Source: Cytophagaceae bacterium (GTDB lineage Bacteria > Bacteroidota > Bacteroidia > Cytophagales > Spirosomataceae). From it: a stretch of DNA of 5,584 nucleotides. The stretch is taken from NCBI GenBank assembly GCA_027485075.1, contig JAIXRT010000258.1, positions 1-5,584 of the forward strand, given 5' to 3'. Below are positions 1 to 4,714 of the stretch, piece after piece (positions within the stretch are counted from its first letter, which is position 1; each line of letters opens with the position of its first letter). A program made the position numbers and the translations under genes. The notes below the pieces were generated by a model that was not told the DNA's origin, did no database searches, and saw only the letters and a list, made by a program, of their open reading frames with translations.

Positions 1-1247
1 ACCCGTCTCTCAAGCAATCCAATGTCAAACCGTTTGCCGAGGAATACGTCGGTCCAGGTATCGGTGTAGGATACGGTTCTTCTGGATTTGGTGGATACAA
101 CTCCGGACTCATGGCCCGTGATATGTACATGGACCGTGGTGTTGACGAGCTCCGCACTCTCAACCATCAGAAACCGGGAGGAATCGGTCTTTATGGTCAT
201 GAGGGTCCTGCCTTGTCGGCCATCAGTAACCGCGGTATTTTAGGAAATATGGAGAAGAACCGTGTCGATACAACTTATGAATTGGGTTCGGACCGCTGGA
301 TGACGACTACGGGAGCAGTAACGGCTCCTACATGTCGTTCGATTGATGTCTTAAAGGCTGGTGCTAGACAGGATACGACTACGTCTTATATTGGCGGAGC
401 CGGCGCAGCGAATGAGGCAACCTATGTGGATGGCGAATATATGCCTTCTAAACACATCGATTTAGGCGAAGTTCCGTTGGCCCCCGCTTATAGACTCAAT
501 GCTGCCGGTGCCAATGAAGGCGACTTCGGCAACAAATCGCGCATGGTGTATCAGAACAACCGCTCAGCCAATCAGCAAGATACCTATTTCGGCGCATTTG
601 GAGGAGCGATTGGTGCCGTCGTTGCGCCCCTCTTGGATGCTCTCCGGCCTTCTCGCCGCGAGAACGCAGTGGGAACTCTCCGCCCCTACCAGAATCCTGG
701 AACCACTGTCTCAAACTCCTATGTCTTTAATCCTGCTGACAGACCGGCGACCACTATTAAAGAAACCACGGAGGATGGTAAGGGGCATCTTTTTGTCGAC
801 CGTAATCAGGCTCAGGGTGGAACTGGATATATCGTTGCTGGTAATCAGCCCATTGTCAATAACCGTATGACACAGAGTGATTTCTATTATGCCGGTGTTG
901 GTGGAGGAGGAGACCGGTCCCAAAGACCGAGAACTTACAATGCCGAATATAACCAGCGTAATAATGATGTCAAGTCTTCTACTCTTGCGTCCTACACAAC
1001 CTCTGGAAACATGGGTCTCTTTAGCGCGAATGTGAATATGTCGGCGAAGCAGAAAGAGTCATTCAACCAGCGCGACAATACGCCTACCATGCCGTTTTTG
1101 AGCCCTTCTCCCCAATTTATGGGCCAACAGGCGGGGCCTCAAAGCCAGACATTCAACTCGGGTATTCAATTGGACCGCAATACACCGGATATGATTTCGC
1201 AACTCAAGGGAAATCCATTCGCGATTTCTCATTTAGCTGGTCTCTAG
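1..1247 (+). CDS. DUF5899-like giant-virus protein, 5' end missing
   Basis: The frame is open from base 3 to the stop at 1245-1247, giving 414 visible residues. The ATG at 111 is internal: the 36 codons before it encode family-like sequence (NVKPFAEEYVGPGIGVGYG), so the true start lies outside the window. Counting from the Met at 111, I see VDELR (11-15), SDRWMTTTGA (60-69), a Gly/Ala-rich hydrophobic stretch GAFGGAIGAVVAPLLDALRP (161-180), YVFNPADRPATTIKETTE (204-221) and RNNDVKSS (283-290), with DRNTPD near the C-terminus. From memory these match the DUF5899 family of Nucleocytoviricota, whose function is unknown. The chain is rich in Gly, Asn, Gln and Pro and otherwise has little hydrophobic sequence, so it may be a virion or scaffold protein with one membrane-associating stretch; that is inference. 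It appears richer in C-ending codons than the downstream genes. The next element is the GC-rich hairpin cluster 22 bases after the stop. Confidence 0.82.
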   Translation, partial: PSLKQSNVKPFAEEYVGPGIGVGYGSSGFGGYNSGLMARDMYMDRGVDELRTLNHQKPGGIGLYGHEGPALSAISNRGILGNMEKNRVDTTYELGSDRWMTTTGAVTAPTCRSIDVLKAGARQDTTTSYIGGAGAANEATYVDGEYMPSKHIDLGEVPLAPAYRLNAAGANEGDFGNKSRMVYQNNRSANQQDTYFGAFGGAIGAVVAPLLDALRPSRRENAVGTLRPYQNPGTTVSNSYVFNPADRPATTIKETTEDGKGHLFVDRNQAQGGTGYIVAGNQPIVNNRMTQSDFYYAGVGGGGDRSQRPRTYNAEYNQRNNDVKSSTLASYTTSGNMGLFSANVNMSAKQKESFNQRDNTPTMPFLSPSPQFMGQQAGPQSQTFNSGIQLDRNTPDMISQLKGNPFAISHLAGL

Positions 1248-1268
1248 GGTAGGGTAGGGAACCGATGA

Positions 1269-1381
1269 GCCCCGAAGGGGCGGGGAGGGTTCCCCTACAT
1301 GGGGTCCTTCGGGGGTCCTTTGGACCCCCAACTGCACCGGCAAAGCCGGTGCCGGACCCCGGCCGTGCGCCGAAGGCGCAC
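1269..1381. repeat. Cluster of short GC-rich triloop hairpins
   Basis: Four perfect inverted repeats follow one another: GCCCC-GAA-GGGGC (1269-1281), GGGGGTCC-TTT-GGACCCCC (1311-1329), GCACCGGC-AAA-GCCGGTGC (1334-1352) and GTGCGCC-GAA-GGCGCAC (1365-1381). Stems are 5 to 8 bp and all loops have three bases. The stretch lies just after the DUF5899-like stop and is far more GC-rich than the AT-rich gaps elsewhere. A role in ending the upstream transcript is plausible, but the number of hairpins exceeds what a single terminator needs. A reverse-strand open frame here (1233-1430) is a by-product of the repeats. Confidence 0.75.
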
Positions 1382-1425
1382 ATGACCCCTCCCTTAGGCT
1401 ACGCCAAAGGTCCATTTTAGTTATT

Positions 1426-1459
1426 GTCATAAAGGAATATCTATATTATTCTTTATGAC
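1426..1459. repeat. Palindrome GTCATAAAG...CTTTATGAC, copy 1
   Basis: The arms are 1426-1434 and 1451-1459, extended to 10 bp by T1425 and A1460. The inner part (GAATATCTATATTATT) can continue pairing with one bulged G (AATA against TATT). It opens unit 1 of the tandem module. Confidence 0.88.
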
Positions 1460-1539
1460 ACGTTGCAAAAAAACTTTTTGGGGGGGGGTCGTAGGGATGA
1501 GCGAAGCGGAAAGGAGCGAAGCGGAAAGGAGCCCCCTAC

Positions 1540-1573
1540 GTCATAAAGGAATATTCATATTATTCTTTATGAC
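1540..1573. repeat. Palindrome GTCATAAAG...CTTTATGAC, copy 2
   Basis: The 9-bp arms are 1540-1548 and 1565-1573, 34 bases in all, with an AT-rich centre nearly identical to copy 1. It opens unit 2 of the tandem module and is followed by the same ACGTTGCAAAAAAACTTTTT. Confidence 0.88.
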
Positions 1574-1638
1574 ACGTTGCAAAAAAACTTTTTGGGGGGG
1601 GTCGTAGGGATGAGCGAAGCGGACAGGAGCCCCCCTAC

Positions 1639-1656
1639 AATATTATTCTTTATGAC
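1639..1656. repeat. Half palindrome, right arm only
   Basis: The sequence AATATTATTCTTTATGAC directly follows CCCTAC of unit 2. The left arm GTCATAAAGGA expected at this junction is absent, so this copy cannot form the hairpin. It lies 33 bases upstream of the glycosyltransferase start. Confidence 0.8.
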
Positions 1657-1705
1657 ATCCATATAAAATAATTCGTATATAATGACAATATGGGAGAACA
1701 AGTAA
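1652..1705 (+). other. Two short upstream ORFs before the glycosyltransferase
   Basis: ATG-ACA-TCC-ATA-TAA runs from 1652 to 1666 and starts in the right arm of the half palindrome. A second one, of 7 codons (ATG-ACA-ATA-TGG-GAG-AAC-AAG-TAA), runs from 1682 to 1705 and overlaps the start codon at 1690 in another frame. Both matter only if the transcript begins upstream of them. The TATATAATG at 1676-1684 could instead be part of an AT-rich promoter. Confidence 0.35.
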
Positions 1706-2559
1706 ATGTTTGGTCGTTTGCCAAAGATGGTATTTTAGAAGTGGTCAATCCTTCGAACGGGGGTATCTTTTCTTCTTCCACAACCATTCTCCGCTGTATT
1801 TTTGAATATGGAAATCGATACAATTCTTTACCCAAAGGATTTCTTATCAACACGATGTATTTCATTTATAATCCCATGGAAACACACACGGATTATAAAG
1901 TGAGTCATACAGAAGTATATAGTCATTTTTTTGAGACTAACACCGATGACATTGTAATAACCGAACAACAAATGGAGCGAATGAAAAACATATTACATCG
2001 CGATTACCAATTTGATAATTATAAAACGGTCCCTTTTTCTGTTATTTGCCCCTTTGTAAGAAAATACTTTTCTCCTTCTGAAGAGGTTCGGGCTATTTTG
2101 ATGGAAATGGAGAGAACCTACATCGAACCACGAGGAGGATACGAAAATATATGTCTATTGTTTTACAGAGGTAATGACAAGGCAACCGAGACGCCCATTT
2201 GTTCCTATGAAGAAATGAAAGAAAAGGCGGAAGAACTCCAGAGAGAACACCCGAACCTGATATTTTTAGTTCAAAGCGATGAGACCGCGTTTTTGAACGA
2301 AATGACACAGCATTTCGCAAATAGTTTCCGGTTTTCAGACGAATACATTTGTCATATAAGCGATAAATCAACTGCTGTCCAGCAGGTTTTTTCCAAACAG
2401 AAGAACTACGAATATGCCAAAAAATACATTGCTATTACGTATATCATGTCGAAATGTAAACATATTATATTCACTACTGGAAATTGTAGTATATGGACGC
2501 TCTATTTTAGAGGGGATTGCGAGAACGTCCATCAACATTTGGACGGAAGATGGGTATAA
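1690..2559 (+). CDS. Fucosyltransferase-like glycosyltransferase
   Basis: The 289-residue protein starts at the ATG at 1690 and ends at TAA 2557-2559. The C-terminal half carries a pattern recalling fucosyltransferases of the GT23/GT11/O-fucosyltransferase group: ENICLLFYRGNDKATE (152-167), where RGNDK (160-164) stands for the RRGDK-type motif that binds GDP-fucose; FLVQSDE (192-198), like the 'aSDe' strand; and MSKCKHIIFTTGNCSIW (252-269 region), like the 'l..cd.li.t.Sn.s' nucleotide-binding loop. The N-terminal half is not recognisable. There is no signal peptide or membrane segment, so the protein should be cytosolic, as is usual for enzymes of giant-virus-encoded glycosylation. The donor sugar is not proven; the central motif has GND where many members have RGD or RTD. 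Palindromic repeats flank the gene on both sides, the downstream one only 6 bases after the stop. Confidence 0.65.
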   Translation: MGEQVNVWSFAKDGILEVVNPSNGGIFSSSTTILRCIFEYGNRYNSLPKGFLINTMYFIYNPMETHTDYKVSHTEVYSHFFETNTDDIVITEQQMERMKNILHRDYQFDNYKTVPFSVICPFVRKYFSPSEEVRAILMEMERTYIEPRGGYENICLLFYRGNDKATETPICSYEEMKEKAEELQREHPNLIFLVQSDETAFLNEMTQHFANSFRFSDEYICHISDKSTAVQQVFSKQKNYEYAKKYIAITYIMSKCKHIIFTTGNCSIWTLYFRGDCENVHQHLDGRWV

Positions 2560-2565
2560 AAGTAT

Positions 2566-2599
2566 GTCATAAAGGAGTATTCATATTATTCTTTATGAC
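2566..2599. terminator. Palindrome, copy 3; likely 3'-end hairpin of the glycosyltransferase
   Basis: Arms 2566-2574 and 2591-2599, extended to 10 bp by T2565 and A2600. It starts 6 bases after the glycosyltransferase stop. In Mimivirus, transcripts end and are polyadenylated at such palindromes (established); assigning that role here is inference from position. Confidence 0.6.
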
Positions 2600-2638
2600 A
2601 CGTTGCAAAAACTTTTTTTTGGGGGCTTCGCCCCCTAT
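2566..2638. repeat. Third copy of the composite module, short form
   Basis: The order is the same as at 1426-1638: palindrome, ACGTTGCAAAAAC, T-run, G-run, hairpin, C-run ending CCCTAT. It is only 73 bases because the GAGCGAAGCGG segment is replaced by the compact hairpin GGGGGC-TTC-GCCCCC (2621-2635). It runs directly into another palindrome at 2639, so here the module is bounded by palindromes on both sides. Confidence 0.87.
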
Positions 2639-2671
2639 GTCATAAAGGATTATCTAATTATTCTTTATGAC
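2639..2671. repeat. Palindrome, copy 4, containing the next start codon
   Basis: Arms GTCATAAAG (2639-2647) and CTTTATGAC (2663-2671), plus T2638/A2672, with centre GATTATCTAATTATT. The ATG at 2667-2669 in the right arm is the only usable start of the following membrane-protein gene. Confidence 0.87.
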
Positions 2672-3098
2672 AATTATAGACTCACTTCTTATACCTATAA
2701 AAATCCCATCCTTATTATTCTGGTCTTCTTTGGTTTTAGGAACCAATGTATTGACGGCTTTTTTGACTAGACAGTATCTCTATTCAGTGTTATTTGTTTC
2801 GCTTGTAATTTGTTCTCTCCTTGTTCACACCTATAATACATTATCAATCAACCGATTAGACAAACTATTCATATTCTCCATTATCATTTATGGAGCCTGG
2901 AAACTCTCTAAAAAATGGTCGTCCGTAAAATCTTGGCAATTGGCGGTATGTATTCTAACGTTTTTGTTTTGTGTATGGATCTACTTGTATGGGTTTTTAA
3001 CAAAATCATATTGTTTCGACCCCCTATATGGAAAGTTATACCATGCCCTTATGCATCTAGTGAGTTCTATTGGACATCATATGATTATTTTTCTATAG
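2667..3098 (+). CDS. Small multi-pass membrane protein, CREST-like
   Basis: The 143-residue protein is mostly hydrophobic, with about five membrane segments (roughly 7-29, 37-54, 67-79, 90-111 and 124-143). It shows the residue pattern of the CREST superfamily (alkaline ceramidase, PAQR receptor, Per1, TMEM8), which are putative metal-dependent transmembrane hydrolases: S50-x3-H54 at the end of segment 2, D65 at the start of segment 3, and H126-x3-H130 in the last segment, followed by SSIGHH (133-138). CREST proteins normally have seven segments and are longer, so this would be a minimal form; lipid amide hydrolysis is only a suggestion. The start is forced: no other Met occurs before residue 129, and the ATG lies within the right arm of a palindrome. 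The stop at 3096-3098 abuts the next palindrome. Alternatively it is an unrelated membrane protein with coincidental His residues. Confidence 0.72.
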   Translation: MTIIDSLLIPIKIPSLLFWSSLVLGTNVLTAFLTRQYLYSVLFVSLVICSLLVHTYNTLSINRLDKLFIFSIIIYGAWKLSKKWSSVKSWQLAVCILTFLFCVWIYLYGFLTKSYCFDPLYGKLYHALMHLVSSIGHHMIIFL

Positions 3099-3126
3099 GT
3101 CATAAATAAATATATTTCTTTATGAC
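3099..3126. terminator. Bidirectional hairpin between convergent genes
   Basis: GTCATAAA (3099-3106) pairs with TTTATGAC (3119-3126), and AAA (3108-3110) with TTT (3115-3117), leaving one T/C mismatch and a TATA loop. It begins at the base after the membrane-protein stop (3098) and ends one base before the stop of the reverse-strand gene (3128). The position suggests a shared 3'-end signal read from both sides, as in the mimivirus hairpin rule. Confidence 0.72.
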
Positions 3127-3127
3127 T

Positions 3128-3415
3128 TCATGCCAGGAGTCCTGTAGGCTCGTCGATGATTATTGCGCAACACGTGTATGTTTTCCCGGCAATAGGATTT
3201 CCGACACATCCCTCACCTTGTTGGTAAGAGCATACTCCGTCGGTGAAATAGTAGTTGCTAGTGCCTAATTGGGTAGCACAGTAATTACACATCCAGGCAC
3301 AGCCTGTTCCAGAGGATACGGAGAACTGAACACACTGGTTTGAAATGGGACCGATACAGTCATCGGCGTTTGCGAAAACAAGAGAAAGGAACGCAAGAAG
3401 GTTGGCGAACTTCAT
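3128..3415 (-). CDS. Secreted cysteine-rich small protein
   Basis: The protein has 95 residues. The N-terminus MKFANLLAFLSLVFANA is a convincing signal peptide: a Lys, a hydrophobic core and an A-x-A site with cleavage expected after residue 17. The mature part of about 78 residues has nine cysteines (20, 28, 39, 43, 46, 62, 70, 82, 83) and several Gly and aromatic residues, suggesting a small disulfide-bonded extracellular or virion-surface domain; the odd number leaves one Cys free or able to form dimers. I do not recognise a family. The start is the only ATG giving a signal peptide, with the AT-rich TATATATAA immediately upstream. It is divergent from the RRM-like gene and convergent with the membrane-protein gene, with which it shares a hairpin. 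It would act outside the cell or in the secretory pathway. Confidence 0.72.
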   Translation of the reverse strand: MKFANLLAFLSLVFANADDCIGPISNQCVQFSVSSGTGCAWMCNYCATQLGTSNYYFTDGVCSYQQGEGCVGNPIAGKTYTCCAIIIDEPTGLLA

Positions 3416-3459
3416 TTATATATATGTAGTGAGACCTTTATATGAGTTTGCGAAGGGGA

Positions 3460-3467
3460 AAAATTGA
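3460..3467 (+). promoter_or_regulatory. AAAATTGA early-promoter motif
   Basis: An exact copy of the octamer AAAATTGA, the early promoter element of Mimivirus and relatives (established), lies 38 bases before the ATG at 3506. It is in the gap between two divergent genes and on the strand of the RRM-like gene, suggesting early expression of that gene. I found no other intergenic copy in the window. Confidence 0.6.
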
Positions 3468-3484
3468 AGGGATTCTGTGGGTTT

Positions 3485-3510
3485 GTCATAAAGGTATATC
3501 TTATCATGAC
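3485..3510. repeat. Imperfect palindrome copy spanning a start codon
   Basis: GTCATAAAGG at 3485-3494 and TTATCATGAC at 3501-3510 are diverged arms of the same family: GTCAT-AAAG against GTCATGATAAG in reverse complement. The ATG at 3506-3508 lies in the right arm. The copy lies between divergent genes, where no transcript is expected to end. Confidence 0.6.
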
Positions 3511-4186
3511 CTATCAACCAACACCGTTCTCGCTTATTATGCCAGAAGTGCCTGCGCATATTACAGATGGAGAGATTGCTTATATATGGGATGTAGCGGG
3601 TCGCAATAATGTTCGTATTCGTTCGATTCAAATGGAACCATGTTGTTTACAACATGGGGATTATAATCGAGTCACCATCAATTTTGACGATTTCAACGGT
3701 TATGGGATATTGAGAGAAAGTATTGTGAATGGATATTATTCAAATAGAACATTTGACTTTAATGATTTACGTAAAGGCCAACAACCACGTGCCCATATGC
3801 CATTAAAAAATAGTTGTTTGTTACCTTGCGAATCATTAAATCCTCCACAATCGAAGTATTCGCATGTAGTGGCCCTCCAGCTCCAAGACGTCGTTCGCGA
3901 CCAACTCCAACTCACTTCGAATCTATTTGGCCGAGATGACGACCGAGCCCGACAGATTAAGCGTCTAGAAACCCGAATCCAATCACAGGAAGTCTATAAT
4001 CATCACCTACAGGAGAGGATTATAGCTTTGGAGGCGAAAATGGCATCGGACGCCCGTGAAAAAGAGATATTGGAATATAAAATGGCAGCGGTTATAGAGT
4101 GGTGTTCGCAGCCTGTATGGAGGCGCAAGTTTGCCGCGTTTGCTATCCCGAAAGCACCCGAGGAAACATTTGTTAGCGAGTTTTAG
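3506..4186 (+). CDS. Probable RRM-like domain plus coiled coil, function unknown
   Basis: I place the start at the ATG at 3506 (226 residues, MTYQPTPF...); an upstream TTG in the same frame is not credible in a eukaryotic virus and overlaps the AAAATTGA motif. Residues 5-87 fit an RRM-like beta-alpha-beta-beta-alpha-beta order: FSLIMPEVP (8-16), a helix at 19-32, VRIRSIQMEP (36-45), YNRVTINFDDF (53-63), then GILRESIVNG (67-76). I recall similar domains, often annotated hypothetical, with 'IPRV...IT...I...F' and 'RVFIHF..W' patterns in giant viruses. Residues about 146-195 are charged and heptad-like, probably a coiled coil (IKRLETRIQS...ERIIALEAKMA). A possible role is RNA or protein binding, but no activity is shown. 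The 3' end overlaps the superoxide dismutase gene by 14 bases in convergent orientation, with no hairpin between them. Confidence 0.68.
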   Translation: MTYQPTPFSLIMPEVPAHITDGEIAYIWDVAGRNNVRIRSIQMEPCCLQHGDYNRVTINFDDFNGYGILRESIVNGYYSNRTFDFNDLRKGQQPRAHMPLKNSCLLPCESLNPPQSKYSHVVALQLQDVVRDQLQLTSNLFGRDDDRARQIKRLETRIQSQEVYNHHLQERIIALEAKMASDAREKEILEYKMAAVIEWCSQPVWRRKFAAFAIPKAPEETFVSEF

Positions 4187-4631
4187 CATACCCAATCACA
4201 GCACAAGCAACGCGTTTCCCAGCATGCCCAGTCGTCAAACTATCTGTCTGACCCCCTTTTCCTAAATCGTCTTCGTCGGCGTGAATAATGAGACCCCTAC
4301 CAATAATATTCGCCTTTGTTCCCCTCAACCGAATGACGCGGTCAACAAAAGACGCCCTAGCAGACCCTTTCGAATCCGCAACCAAATTGCCTAAATCGCC
4401 GACATGGCGGACTTTGTCGTCCGGACCCCCATGGTCCATTCCATAAGGATTGAAATGTGCACACATACTTTCGCATCGGTCGCTCATATCACCGCATTCA
4501 TGGACGTGAAATCCATGCGCGCCCTTTTTTAATCCCTTTATATCAATATCAATACGAACGCCCTCTTTGACCTCTGTAAAACGGACGGTTCCGTGAACCT
4601 CTCCAAAGAAAACCGCAATCGCTGATATCAT
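4173..4631 (-). CDS. Cu/Zn superoxide dismutase
   Basis: The protein dismutates superoxide to oxygen and hydrogen peroxide. Its 152 residues are full length for the cytosolic family. All metal ligands are visible: Cu by H42, H44, H59 and H117; Zn by H59, H67, H76 and D79. Signature blocks are GFHVHECGD (40-48), HFNPYGMDHGGP (59-70), RHVGDLGN (75-82), DDLGKGG (121-127) and GKRVACAVIGYA (138-149). C53 and C143 match the conserved disulfide pair, R140 the active-site arginine, and D121 the residue linking the two metal sites. There is no signal peptide, so action in the cytosol or packaging into virions is likely. Viral homologues are known in chloroviruses, Megavirus and baculoviruses; reduction of the host oxidative burst is the usual interpretation. 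It starts at ATG 4629-4631, shares an 83-base promoter gap with the methyltransferase gene, and overlaps the RRM-like gene tail to tail. Confidence 0.96.
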   Translation of the reverse strand: MISAIAVFFGEVHGTVRFTEVKEGVRIDIDIKGLKKGAHGFHVHECGDMSDRCESMCAHFNPYGMDHGGPDDKVRHVGDLGNLVADSKGSARASFVDRVIRLRGTKANIIGRGLIIHADEDDLGKGGQTDSLTTGHAGKRVACAVIGYAKTR

Positions 4632-4714
4632 ATACTCTATGTTCTCAACATTCTTCTATTTTATTTTTGTTTTATCATGCTTGAATATAAAAACAATATT
4701 ATATACATAATCAT
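4632..4714. promoter_or_regulatory. AT-rich divergent promoter region
   Basis: These 83 bases separate the divergent start codons of the superoxide dismutase and methyltransferase genes, so they should hold both promoters. The stretch is very AT-rich, with TATTATATACATAAT (4697-4711) just before the methyltransferase ATG. No AAAATTGA is present on either strand, so a different promoter class, perhaps a late AT-rich one, is suggested. Confidence 0.5.

Larger units (their letters stand above)
1426..1638. repeat. Two tandem copies of a composite intergenic module
   Basis: Unit 1 (1426-1539, 114 bases) and unit 2 (1540-1638, 99 bases) have the same order: palindrome GTCATAAAG...CTTTATGAC, then ACGTTGCAAAAAAACTTTTT, a run of 9 or 8 G, then TCGTAGGGATGAGCGAAGCG and a C-run ending in CCCTAC. 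CGTAGGG at 1490-1496 can pair with CCCTACG at 1534-1540. The length difference comes mainly from a 15-base direct repeat GAGCGAAGCGGAAAG that is doubled in unit 1 (1499-1513, 1514-1528) and single in unit 2. A third unit begins at 1639 but is only a half palindrome. No gene is visible in this stretch. Confidence 0.9.

Noticed and set aside
499..870. Open frame of 123 codons inside the DUF5899-like gene
   Set aside because: It lies fully within a gene with clear family motifs in another frame and has no recognisable domain.
1311..1352. Bacterial intrinsic terminators
   Set aside because: The stems are not followed by a T-run, and the gene content points to a eukaryotic virus.
1233..1430. Reverse-strand open frame of 65 codons
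   Set aside because: It is made almost entirely of the GC-rich hairpin repeats and has low-complexity Pro/Gly/Ser content.
1248..1689. tRNA or structured RNA gene
   Set aside because: The stems are separate short hairpins; no cloverleaf, T-loop or anticodon arm could be found.
2093..2371. Reverse-strand open frame of 92 codons
   Set aside because: It is antisense to the glycosyltransferase and shows no domain or start context.
1426..2671. CRISPR array
   Set aside because: The repeats are palindromic with long, similar intervening sequence rather than unique spacers of constant size, and no cas genes are present.
3464..3505. N-terminal extension of the RRM-like protein from a TTG
   Set aside because: Non-ATG starts are unlikely in a eukaryotic virus, the TTG is part of the AAAATTGA motif, and the ATG at 3506 fits.
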